Below, piece by piece: positions 1 through 6,079 of a stretch of 25,586 nucleotides of DNA. Position 1 is the stretch's first letter. Every line of letters begins with the position of its first letter. This DNA is from JBARKJ01 sp049801375 (GTDB lineage Bacteria > Nitrospirota > JACRHJ01). Under the pieces are notes generated by a model. That model saw only the letters and a program-made list of their open reading frames with translations, had not been told where the DNA came from and ran no database searches. The position numbers and the translations under genes are program-made. Where the stretch lies: assembly GCA_049801375.1 (NCBI GenBank), contig JBARKJ010000060.1, positions 1 to 25,586 of the forward strand, given 5' to 3'.

Positions 1-45
1 TCGCACCCCACCCTGTGCGCCAGGTGCGCGGGTGTTTTAGAATAG
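1..45 (+). CDS. ileS: Isoleucyl-tRNA synthetase, C-terminal end only (partial)
   Basis: The first 14 codons read SHPTLCARCAGVLE and end at TAG (43-45), four bases before lspA starts. A short HP-x-LC-x2-RC ending matches the C-terminal zinc-binding tail of bacterial isoleucyl-tRNA synthetases, where the second CxxC pair sits just before the stop. The assignment also rests on context, because ileS-lspA is one of the most conserved bacterial gene pairs. Only the last residues are in the window, so the catalytic domain cannot be seen. Another zinc-ribbon protein is possible but less likely. Confidence 0.72.
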   Translation, partial: SHPTLCARCAGVLE

Positions 46-48
46 GTA

Positions 49-549
49 TTGCCATTGTCCCGCAAAAGTAAGATAATACTAATAATCGCAGGTAGTATCT
101 TCTGCCTTGACCGGCTGACGAAGGTCCTGGCCGTGCGGCAGCTACAGCTTTGGGAATCGGTCCCGGTTATAAAAGGTTATTTCGACTTCACCTTAGTCCA
201 TAACACCGGGGCCGCGTTCGGCTTTATGGCGGTCGCGAGGCAGTCCCTGAGGCTCCCGTTCCTGCTGATAACCGCAGGGGCCGCGGTGGCGCTCCTTTTA
301 TATTTCATTAAAAGGACGGATGGCCATGAGACGCTGACGCTTATCGCGCTCGCAATGGTCGTGGGCGGGGCGGCGGGGAACATGGCGGACCGTATAGCCT
401 ACGGATACGTGATTGATTTCATAGACTGGCATGCCGGCGAGTTTTACCATTGGCCGGCGTTTAATATAGCCGATTCCGGCATTACCGTAGGAGTTTTTTT
501 CCTGGCCTACGAGTTCCTGGTAAAGAAAAAATCCGGCTGTACGGCCTGA
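49..549 (+). CDS. lspA: Lipoprotein signal peptidase (signal peptidase II)
   Basis: This membrane aspartyl protease removes the signal peptide from prolipoproteins after Lgt has lipidated the cysteine. The 166-residue length is typical. Four hydrophobic segments are visible (about residues 7-22, 66-87, 95-112 and 141-157). The two catalytic aspartates lie in GNMADR (D114) and FNIADSGI (D142), and HNTGAAFG (51-58) is the usual loop motif. The start is TTG at 49, since an in-frame TAG (43-45) blocks any extension; TTG at 55 is the only close alternative and neither has a strong Shine-Dalgarno. It probably belongs to an ileS-lspA-TPR-lgt operon, which places two steps of lipoprotein maturation together. 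Confidence 0.96.
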   Translation: MPLSRKSKIILIIAGSIFCLDRLTKVLAVRQLQLWESVPVIKGYFDFTLVHNTGAAFGFMAVARQSLRLPFLLITAGAAVALLLYFIKRTDGHETLTLIALAMVVGGAAGNMADRIAYGYVIDFIDWHAGEFYHWPAFNIADSGITVGVFFLAYEFLVKKKSGCTA

Positions 550-570
550 AGAGAAGCCGCGGAGGGATGA

Positions 571-1296
571 TTGGAAAAACAGCTTAGCCAGGTCGAGAAG
601 TACTACAACAAGGGCCTTGACGCCCTCGATGCGGGCAACTGGCTGCTTGCGGTCCAGCGGTTCAGGAAGTGCATCGAGCTTGACGCGAAATATGCCCCGG
701 CGTACCACGAGCTTGCGGATATCTACTACCACAACGAGCAGTACGACGCCGCGCTTTCCGTGCTGGTAGACGCCATAAAGCTGGACCCGAAGGACGCGGA
801 ATCCACCTTCGCGCTTGCCAGCGTGTATCTGGCCCAGAACAAGTTCCTGGAGGCGCTCCGGGTATTCAAGAGGCTGGAGCAGGAGGCGCCGGAGTTCTCG
901 CCGGAGCTTTATTACAACCTTGGCGTCTGCTACAAGAGCCTGGGCTATCCGGATTACGCAATGGATTACCTCAAGCTGGCGATTGAGGAGGACCCGTCTT
1001 ATTTCGAGTGCCTCGAGGTAATGGGGAAGCTTCAATTCGACGCCGGGAAATTCGACGAGGCCAAGAAAGCCTTTAAAGAGGTCCTGGACGCGGACCCCGG
1101 CAACATCGAAGCGCATCATATGCTTGGAGTCATATATTCCAAGGAGATGGACCTGGACGCCGCCATAAAGGAATGGGAGACCGTGAACATGCTGCCCGAT
1201 TCCGACGAAGCGCTGCGTACGCTCGCTTTAACGTCCATATCCGACGCGAAGGCATTAAAGAAGAAAAACGATAAAAAAGAGAGTAAGGAGAAATAA
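571..1296 (+). CDS. Tetratricopeptide-repeat protein
   Basis: The protein has 241 residues and consists almost entirely of about six TPR units with the ordinary 34-residue period (for example YYNKGLDALDAGNW, AYHELADIYYHNEQY, YYNLGVCYKSLGY, AHHMLGVIYSKEMD). It ends in a Lys/Glu-rich tail. No signal peptide, membrane helix or catalytic domain is visible, so it is probably a cytoplasmic scaffold. The start is TTG at 571, preceded by a good GGAGGG (561-566). Its stop codon overlaps the lgt ATG by one base (TAATG), so translation of the two is probably coupled. Lying between lspA and lgt, it may assist lipoprotein biogenesis, but that is inferred from position only. Confidence 0.9.
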   Translation: MEKQLSQVEKYYNKGLDALDAGNWLLAVQRFRKCIELDAKYAPAYHELADIYYHNEQYDAALSVLVDAIKLDPKDAESTFALASVYLAQNKFLEALRVFKRLEQEAPEFSPELYYNLGVCYKSLGYPDYAMDYLKLAIEEDPSYFECLEVMGKLQFDAGKFDEAKKAFKEVLDADPGNIEAHHMLGVIYSKEMDLDAAIKEWETVNMLPDSDEALRTLALTSISDAKALKKKNDKKESKEK

Positions 1297-2081
1297 TGCA
1301 TCCCGTGCTTTTTAATGTAGGTCCTTTCACCGTACACACCTACGGCGTCCTGATAGCGCTCGCGTTCCTCGTGGGGCTTATCCTCGCGGCCAAAGAGGCG
1401 AGGCGAAAGGGCATCGACCCGGAGCGTATGATGGACCTGGGCCTTTACATACTTATCGCGGCGATAGTCGGCTCGCGCCTTTTCCAGGTCGCCGTGGAAC
1501 ACGAATACTTCTTTCAGAACCCGCTTGAAATCATCAAGATATGGAAGGGCGGACTCGCGTTTTACGGCGGGTTCATCGGCGCGGTTTTCATGGGTATATG
1601 GTACCTGAGGAAGCACGACATGCCCGTCTGGAAGGTAGGCGACGCCCTTGCGCCCTCCATCGCGCTAGGACAGGCGATAGGACGCCTTGGATGCCTTTCG
1701 GCGGGCTGCTGCTACGGCCTTCCGACAGACCTCCCCTGGGGCATCACGTTCAACGCGCCCGGGACGCTCGCCCTGCCCGGCATCCCCCTTCAGCCTACCC
1801 AGCTATACGAGTCTTTCAGCATGTTCATCCTGTTCGGCGTACTGTGGGGGTTCCGCAAGAGGGTAAAGGTCGAAGGCCAGCTTTTCTGGACTTACGTGAT
1901 GTCCTACAGCGTAATCCGGTTTATTATCGAGTTTTTCCGGGGCGACACGGAGCGCGGTTTCATCCAGATGGGTAGCTTCGACCTCTCCAGCTCCCAGGCG
2001 GTCGCCATCTTCGCGTTCATGACCGCTGTGGTCGCCTTGACTGCGCTTCGGGCGCAGGCGAGTAAGAAGGCAAACGCTTAA
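1296..2081 (+). CDS. lgt: Phosphatidylglycerol-prolipoprotein diacylglyceryl transferase
   Basis: Lgt moves a diacylglyceryl group from phosphatidylglycerol to the lipobox cysteine of prolipoproteins in the cytoplasmic membrane, the step before LspA. The 261-residue length fits the family. Visible hallmarks are an N-terminal helix with HTYGVLIALAF (H10, Y12), the FYGGFIGA loop and the signature region GRLGCLSAGCCYG followed by WGITF; several transmembrane segments follow, ending in a C-terminal helix near residues 231-250. The GRLGC-x3-GCCYG form of the signature is the variant without the Asn of the enterobacterial sequence. The ATG overlaps the preceding stop by one base. Together with lspA upstream it makes a lipoprotein-processing operon. 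Confidence 0.96.
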   Translation: MHPVLFNVGPFTVHTYGVLIALAFLVGLILAAKEARRKGIDPERMMDLGLYILIAAIVGSRLFQVAVEHEYFFQNPLEIIKIWKGGLAFYGGFIGAVFMGIWYLRKHDMPVWKVGDALAPSIALGQAIGRLGCLSAGCCYGLPTDLPWGITFNAPGTLALPGIPLQPTQLYESFSMFILFGVLWGFRKRVKVEGQLFWTYVMSYSVIRFIIEFFRGDTERGFIQMGSFDLSSSQAVAIFAFMTAVVALTALRAQASKKANA

Positions 2082-2129
2082 CGGGGAAGGGGAAGGCCCG
2101 GCGGAGCGGAGCCCGGCGGTCTGGAATAT

Positions 2130-2411
2130 ATGCAGAGAGCCTGCGACATAGGAAAGAGAAACAAGCTGGACCCGCGGCTTCGGCGCTGGCTTCTGACGTC
2201 CGCGGCGATTTTCGCGTTTACCGGCCTCATCGCCGGGTCCTACATAGGATATGGGATCGTCAACGGAGCGGCGGCCATTAAATCCCCCTTCATGGACAAG
2301 CTCTTCCTTAATTCCTTCATCGCCGTCTCCTTGGCCGCCGCCGGGATGATATTCGGGGCGTTCGTGGGCAGCACGCTTTACAGGTTCATCGGAAACCCGC
2401 CGAAAAAATAG
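2130..2411 (+). CDS. Small two-helix membrane protein with glycine zippers, unknown function
   Basis: I do not recognise this 93-residue protein. It has a basic N terminus (KRNKLDPRLRR), a first hydrophobic helix (about 20-44), a short loop with KSPFMDK, a second helix (about 61-86) and a basic end (NPPKK). By the positive-inside rule both ends should be cytoplasmic, giving a helical hairpin. Each helix carries a perfect G-x3-G-x3-G ladder: G32/G36/G40 and G72/G76/G80. Such glycine zippers pack helices tightly and are common in oligomeric membrane proteins. The Shine-Dalgarno is weak. It lies 48 bases after lgt, so it may be the last gene of that operon. Confidence 0.72.
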   Translation: MQRACDIGKRNKLDPRLRRWLLTSAAIFAFTGLIAGSYIGYGIVNGAAAIKSPFMDKLFLNSFIAVSLAAAGMIFGAFVGSTLYRFIGNPPKK

Positions 2412-2441
2412 TTTTGACCTGCAAAAAATTACCGCCTCACC

Positions 2442-2470
2442 TTGACAATACCGCCCTGTTGAGTTATCTC
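2442..2470 (+). promoter_or_regulatory. Predicted sigma-70-type promoter of the bacterioferritin-like gene
   Basis: A perfect -35 TTGACA (2442-2447) is followed after 17 bases by a weak -10, TATCTC (2465-2470). Transcription would start about 35 bases before the ATG at 2513. The weak -10 suggests that an activator could be involved. Confidence 0.5.
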
Positions 2471-2512
2471 TTTAAAAACAATGTTTAATTTCATCCCCTT
2501 CCGGAGGACGAC

Positions 2513-2932
2513 ATGGCGAGCAAAGAGCTAATGCAGATGCTGAACCAAGCGATAGCGATGGAACTCCAGGTGAGTATCCAGTACATGTGGCAGCACGTTT
2601 CCGTCCGGGGCATCAACTCGGAAACGGTGGGCGGAGTGGTAAAGGGCGTCTCCATCGCCGAGATGAAGCACGCGGAGAAGATTGCGGAGCGGCTGGATTA
2701 CCTGGGCGGAGTCCCCACCACGAAGCCGAACCCCATCGAGGTGGGCAATACCACGAAGGACATCCTGAACCTGGACAAGCTAGCGGAAGAAGGCACGATA
2801 AAGTTCTACAAGGAAGTAATCGCCCAGGCGGCAAAAGAAGGGGATGTGGTGACGAGGAAGCTTTTTGAAGACATCCTCGCGGACGAGGAAGACCACCACA
2901 ATACTTTTTCCACGCTGCTCGAAAAGGATTAA
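2513..2932 (+). CDS. Bacterioferritin-like diiron protein, short form
   Basis: This ferritin-like four-helix protein probably oxidises and stores iron. Aligned by eye to E. coli bacterioferritin, all six ferroxidase ligands are present: E17, E50 and H53 (in EMKHAE), E92, and E125 and H128 (in DEEDHH). M51 matches the haem-ligand Met52 of bacterioferritin, so haem binding at a dimer interface is possible. The protein has 139 residues against about 158 in the family, and stops after the fourth helix, so the short fifth helix that lines the fourfold pore is missing. It may therefore be a smaller oligomer or a ferritin-like oxidase rather than a full cage. GGAGG sits at 2503-2507. Confidence 0.88.
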   Translation: MASKELMQMLNQAIAMELQVSIQYMWQHVSVRGINSETVGGVVKGVSIAEMKHAEKIAERLDYLGGVPTTKPNPIEVGNTTKDILNLDKLAEEGTIKFYKEVIAQAAKEGDVVTRKLFEDILADEEDHHNTFSTLLEKD

Positions 2933-2947
2933 AGAAGCGCTATTAAC

Positions 2948-2980
2948 AAAAAAAGCCTGCCGGAACCGGCAGGCTTTTTT
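2948..2980. terminator. Bidirectional rho-independent terminator
   Basis: A perfect inverted repeat, GCCTGCCGG/CCGGCAGGC (2955-2963 and 2966-2974), is flanked by seven A on the left and six T on the right, so it can end transcription in both directions. It lies between the stops of the convergent bacterioferritin-like and PilZ genes. Confidence 0.93.
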
Positions 2981-2981
2981 A

Positions 2982-3344
2982 TTACTCCACGATTGGTTCC
3001 CCGTTCGCCCAGCGGCCTATCCGGTCCATAAAGACGGGTTCCAGGTCTAAAAATTCCAGGCCTCCCCTGCTGACCTTCGTCTCGCCCCGCGTAAAGCCGC
3101 TGGCCCATTTTACCTTCGCACGGCACCTGATTATAGATTCCGTCCCAGGCAGGGTAAATTCCAGTTCCAGCTCGTCCCCCTCGCCTATCGGCATATGAGT
3201 GTGGACGAGCATGCCGGAACGGCTGATGTTCTGAGCGTGGCCGAAGAAGTTTTTCGAGTCGTCCAGGACCGGCGCCACGGTAATGACGCTTCCCGGCGAA
3301 CTCCTTCTGAAACCGGACCGTTTTTCCAATCCTACGGGACCCAT
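2982..3344 (-). CDS. PilZ-domain protein (probable c-di-GMP receptor)
   Basis: The 120 residues form a single PilZ beta-barrel domain. The two c-di-GMP-binding motifs are intact: RSGFR (R9 and R13, the RxxxR switch) and NISRSG (39-44, N/DxSxxG). Later strands fit the family (DELELEFTLPG, IIRCRAKVKW, GGLEFLDLEP). Stand-alone PilZ proteins bind c-di-GMP and pass the signal to a partner by contact; the partner is not evident here, although an HD-GYP phosphodiesterase lies 2.7 kb away. The ATG at 3344 follows purine-rich GGGAGGGAAGAAAGG. It ends at the shared terminator and has its own promoter. Confidence 0.9.
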   Translation of the reverse strand: MGPVGLEKRSGFRRSSPGSVITVAPVLDDSKNFFGHAQNISRSGMLVHTHMPIGEGDELELEFTLPGTESIIRCRAKVKWASGFTRGETKVSRGGLEFLDLEPVFMDRIGRWANGEPIVE

Positions 3345-3375
3345 CCTTTCTTCCCTCCCATTTCCCCCTTATTTT

Positions 3376-3404
3376 ATTATTTGCTAAAAGCTTCCACAAG
3401 TCAA
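3376..3404 (-). promoter_or_regulatory. Predicted promoter of the PilZ gene
   Basis: On the minus strand, TTGACT (3404-3399), a 17-base spacer and AATAAT (3381-3376) match the sigma-70 consensus at 5/6 positions in each box. Transcription would start about 25 bases before the PilZ ATG. Confidence 0.6.
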
Positions 3405-3420
3405 GGCGGGCGGTAAATAA

Positions 3421-3429
3421 TGATATAAT
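3421..3429 (+). promoter_or_regulatory. Predicted extended -10 promoter of the AhpD-like gene
   Basis: TGATATAAT is a perfect extended -10 element (TG, one base, TATAAT at 3424-3429). No good -35 is seen 16-18 bases upstream, as expected for this promoter class. The start would fall near 3436, about 24 bases before the ATG at 3460. Confidence 0.6.
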
Positions 3430-3459
3430 AGTAATGAATCCTTATTATTGGAGGGTACC

Positions 3460-3858
3460 ATGAAAAAAGAGGATGTTTACAAGGATATAGAGGAAACCTT
3501 AGGCTTGGTGCCGACCTTCATGAAGTCAATTCCGGAATCCACCATCGAACACGAGTGGGCGCTTTTCAAGAAGATTCAGCTCGGAGAAAGCTCCATCCCG
3601 CACAAATACAGGGAACTGATAGGGCTAGGGCTGAGCGCGGTTTCCAAATGCCACTACTGCACGCTTTACCATACAGAAATGGCGAAGATGTTCGGGGCGA
3701 CGGACGAGGAAATCGAGGAGACGGTGCATTACGCAAAGGCCAGCGCGGGCTGGAGCGCCTATGTGAACGGGATGCAGGTTGACTACGACCTTTTCAAGAA
3801 GGAACTCGGCAAAGCCGGGGAGTACGTAAAAAAGCACGCCGTGAAGAAGGCGGCATAA
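3460..3858 (+). CDS. AhpD-like / carboxymuconolactone decarboxylase family protein
   Basis: This 132-residue all-helical protein carries the AhpD redox signature E-x11-C-x2-C-x3-H: E52, C64, C67 and H71 (in KCHYCTLYH). In AhpD these residues relay protons and form the active disulfide that reduces peroxiredoxin, so a thiol-dependent peroxidase or reductase-partner role is likely. True gamma-carboxymuconolactone decarboxylase activity is unlikely with a CxxC site. An in-frame TTG at 3448 touches the Shine-Dalgarno GGAGGG (3450-3455), so ATG 3460 is the real start. The basic C-terminal tail (KKHAVKK) is lineage-specific. The gene is probably monocistronic. Its partner peroxiredoxin is not in the window. 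Confidence 0.88.
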   Translation: MKKEDVYKDIEETLGLVPTFMKSIPESTIEHEWALFKKIQLGESSIPHKYRELIGLGLSAVSKCHYCTLYHTEMAKMFGATDEEIEETVHYAKASAGWSAYVNGMQVDYDLFKKELGKAGEYVKKHAVKKAA

Positions 3859-3912
3859 GGCCCGGTTGCCAGGGAGTAAAAACCCGAAATTTGCCAAGGA
3901 TAGAAGTTTCTG

Positions 3913-3942
3913 TTGACAAATCAGGGCGATTCAGGCTACATT
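3913..3942 (+). promoter_or_regulatory. Predicted promoter of the tRNA (and tilS-hpt)
   Basis: A perfect -35 TTGACA (3913-3918), an 18-base spacer and TACATT (3937-3942) precede the tRNA; transcription should start about 8-10 bases before its 5' end. Confidence 0.75.
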
Positions 3943-3958
3943 ATGACGCTTTTTTAAT

Positions 3959-4035
3959 GGCGGTGTAGCTCAGGTGGTCAGAGCATGCGGCTCATATCCG
4001 CAGTGTCCGGGGTTCAAATCCCTGCACCGCCACCA
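3959..4035 (+). tRNA. tRNA with CAU anticodon (elongator Met most likely; Ile2 not excluded)
   Basis: A complete 77-base cloverleaf is visible: acceptor GGCGGTG/CACCGCC (3959-3965 and 4025-4031), D stem GCTC/GAGC, anticodon stem TGCGG/CCGCA around loop CTCATAT (anticodon CAT at 3993-3995), a 5-base variable loop, T stem CGGGG/CCCTG with loop TTCAAAT, discriminator A and an encoded CCA (4033-4035). The first acceptor pair is G-C and the three G-C pairs of initiators are absent from the anticodon stem, so this is not tRNA-fMet. Positions 4 and 5 are G-C pairs, not the C4-G69/C5-G68 pairs that E. coli TilS prefers, which favours Met. The position directly before tilS keeps Ile2 open. Confidence 0.95.
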
Positions 4036-4041
4036 AAATCC

Positions 4042-4069
4042 AAAACCCTCCCGGACCGGGAGGGTTTTT
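4042..4069 (+). terminator. tRNA terminator whose 3' arm is the tilS ribosome-binding site
   Basis: CCCTCCCGG (4046-4054) pairs with CCGGGAGGG (4056-4064), flanked by AAAA and TTTTT, making a strong intrinsic terminator 10 bases after the tRNA. The GGGAGGG of the 3' arm (4058-4064) is also the only Shine-Dalgarno for the tilS ATG at 4073. Folding would both end transcription and hide the tilS ribosome-binding site. Confidence 0.88.
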
Positions 4070-4072
4070 CAT

Positions 4073-5497
4073 ATGCCGGAAAATATCCTGATTACAAAAA
4101 TTAGAAGGGCCATAGCCTCGCACAAGATGTTCGCGGCGGGCGATACCGTGGCCTGCGCTGTCTCCGGCGGCCCGGACTCCGTTGCAATGCTGCACGGCCT
4201 CCTTGAGCTGAAGGAAGGGCTTCATATTAAGCTTGCCGTCGCCCATCTGGACCACGGCTTCAGGGATGAGTCCGCCGCCGAGGCGGAGTTTGTAAAGGGG
4301 ATGGCCGAGTCTCTCGGACTGCCGTTTTACACCGAAAAGGCGGGTCTTAAAGAACGGTTGGCCGGACAATCGGTGAACAGGCAGGCGGCGGCGCGGGCGG
4401 CGCGTTACGATTTCCTGGAGCGGGCGGCGGACGTGCTTTTTGCTGATAAAATCGCCGTGGCCCATACCGCCGACGACCAGGCGGAGACCGTCCTGATGCG
4501 GCTTCTCCGCGGCTCCGGCATGTCGGGCCTGGCAGGTATTCCACCCGTGCGGACGGTTGATGGCTGGCGAAGCGTGGTCAGGCCGCTTATATACGCTTCG
4601 CGGCGGGAGTTGGAGAACTACCTTTCCGAGAATAAAATCGCCAGCGTCACCGACCCGTCCAACCTGAAAAACGTGTACCTGCGAAACCGCATCCGGCTGG
4701 AGCTTCTGCCCGTACTCGGCACGTATAACCCGCGCATCCTGGAGGCGCTGGCCCGCTCGGCGGAGCTCCTGCAGGCTGACGAAGAGTTCCTGGAGGGCCG
4801 CGCTCGGGAGATGCTGGAATCAATTGTAGCGCGGCGGGAAAAGGGCGGGGAGAGTGGCTCCGGACTTATCACGCTTCGTCTGGACGATTTCGACAAGCTG
4901 CCCGAGGCGCTGAAGCGGCGCGTCGTCAGGCTCGCGGTGGAGGACGTCAAGGGGGACGTGCTGGGCCTTTCATACGGACATGTGACAGACGCCGTGCGGG
5001 ATATATACGAAGGGCCGACCGGCCGGGGAACAGACCTGCCCGGCGGCGTGAGATTTGAGAGAAGCTATAAAAAACTTTTGATATACTTGCCGGAAGAGGG
5101 GATTTCTTTCAGCGTCCCCCTGCCCTTGCCGGAAGAGGGCGAAGCATCAGGCGCGGATGTACCGGAAGCCGGGCTTACCGCGGAGGCGGAAATAGTGTCC
5201 GGGGCCTGTGCCGTGGATAAAAATTCCGCGCTTTTCGACCTTGGTAAGATGGACGGGCCGCTTGTAATCAGGAGCCGCAGGCCGGGGGACTTTTTCTACC
5301 CCGCCGGAATGGAAGGGCGGAAAAGGCTGAAGACGTTTTTCATTGATTTGAAGGTGCCCAGGATGGAGAGGGCGCGCGTGCCTCTTCTGGAATGCGCGGG
5401 AGAGATAGCCTGGGTGATGGGTTACAGGCAGGACAGGAGATTTATCATAGGGCCGGATTCAAAAAGAATTTTGAAAGTTTCATTCCGGATGCGGTAA
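4073..5497 (+). CDS. tilS: tRNA(Ile)-lysidine synthase
   Basis: TilS uses ATP to attach lysine to C34 of tRNA-Ile2 (CAU), changing its decoding from AUG to AUA and its charging from Met to Ile. The N-terminal PP-loop ATPase is clear from SGGPDS (31-36), with HLDHGFR and AVAHTADDQAETVLMRLLRG after it. A middle helical region follows, and the C-terminal TilS domain is recognisable in the last 80 residues (RSRRPGDFF, GRKRLKTFFID, WVMGYRQDRRF). The 474-residue length is normal. The open frame extends upstream into the tRNA, but ATG 4073 is the first sensible start and has GGAGG nine bases before it. hpt follows after 34 bases, the classic tilS-hpt order. Confidence 0.95.
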   Translation: MPENILITKIRRAIASHKMFAAGDTVACAVSGGPDSVAMLHGLLELKEGLHIKLAVAHLDHGFRDESAAEAEFVKGMAESLGLPFYTEKAGLKERLAGQSVNRQAAARAARYDFLERAADVLFADKIAVAHTADDQAETVLMRLLRGSGMSGLAGIPPVRTVDGWRSVVRPLIYASRRELENYLSENKIASVTDPSNLKNVYLRNRIRLELLPVLGTYNPRILEALARSAELLQADEEFLEGRAREMLESIVARREKGGESGSGLITLRLDDFDKLPEALKRRVVRLAVEDVKGDVLGLSYGHVTDAVRDIYEGPTGRGTDLPGGVRFERSYKKLLIYLPEEGISFSVPLPLPEEGEASGADVPEAGLTAEAEIVSGACAVDKNSALFDLGKMDGPLVIRSRRPGDFFYPAGMEGRKRLKTFFIDLKVPRMERARVPLLECAGEIAWVMGYRQDRRFIIGPDSKRILKVSFRMR

Positions 5498-5531
5498 TAA
5501 TTTATTCAACATTAGTTTTTTGGAGGAACAT

Positions 5532-6074
5532 ATGCCAAATTACGGCAAGCCGGTATTTTCTAAATCGGAAATCCAGAAGAGGGTCTCTGAACTGGGCGAG
5601 AAGATTTCAAAAGACTATAGAGGAGAAGAACTCCTGCTGGTCGGGGTTATGAAAGGCGCGTTCATCTTCATGGCCGACTTAGCTCGCGCGATCCACATCC
5701 CCGTCTCGATAGACTACATCGGCCTTTCGGCATTCCACTCGCGCTCCAAGGGCAGGGGCGCGGTCCGGATATCGTCCGACTTGAACGAGAACATTTCCGG
5801 GAAGAACGTCCTCATCGTCGAAGACATCATAAACAGCGGCCTGACTATGGCATACGTCGTAAATAACCTGAAGGCGCGCGAACCGAAGAGCATAAGGGTA
5901 TGCACCCTGTTCGACAAGGCCGACAAGCGCAGAAACGATTTCCGCCCGGATTACGTCGGCTTCCCAATCCCGAATATATATATTGTCGGCTATGGAATGG
6001 ACTACAAGGACCAGTACAGGAACCTGCCGTACATCGCGACGCTCGGAGACGACCAGGAGACGCCTGTTAAATAA
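5532..6074 (+). CDS. hpt: Hypoxanthine (guanine) phosphoribosyltransferase
   Basis: This purine-salvage enzyme joins hypoxanthine or guanine to PRPP to give IMP or GMP. The 180 residues contain the PRPP loop VLIVEDIINSGLT (93-105), the LVGVMKGA segment (36-43) that binds pyrophosphate, the DKADKR base-binding region (128-133) and the closing signature GYGMDYKDQYRNLPYI (153-168). The usual Asp-Thr of the PRPP loop is Asn-Ser here (EDIINSG), a known variation. An in-frame TTG at 5520 overlaps the Shine-Dalgarno GGAGG (5522-5526), so ATG 5532 is the start. It is co-transcribed with tilS; in many bacteria ftsH would come next, but here an inverted gene intervenes. Confidence 0.95.
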   Translation: MPNYGKPVFSKSEIQKRVSELGEKISKDYRGEELLLVGVMKGAFIFMADLARAIHIPVSIDYIGLSAFHSRSKGRGAVRISSDLNENISGKNVLIVEDIINSGLTMAYVVNNLKAREPKSIRVCTLFDKADKRRNDFRPDYVGFPIPNIYIVGYGMDYKDQYRNLPYIATLGDDQETPVK

Positions 6075-6079
6075 CCAGA

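Noticed and set aside
298..1119. Long open frame on the minus strand opposite lspA and the TPR gene
   Set aside because: It runs across two well-supported genes, has no recognisable domain and reads as Arg/Leu/Val-rich sequence typical of the antisense frame of G+C-rich genes.
2096..2119. GCCCGGCGG direct repeat after lgt
   Set aside because: Two 9-base copies 15 bases apart in G+C-rich sequence; too short and no pairing or regulatory pattern around them.
3974..4072. Upstream extension of tilS into the tRNA
   Set aside because: It would translate tRNA and terminator sequence; ATG 4073 has a Shine-Dalgarno and starts where the family starts.
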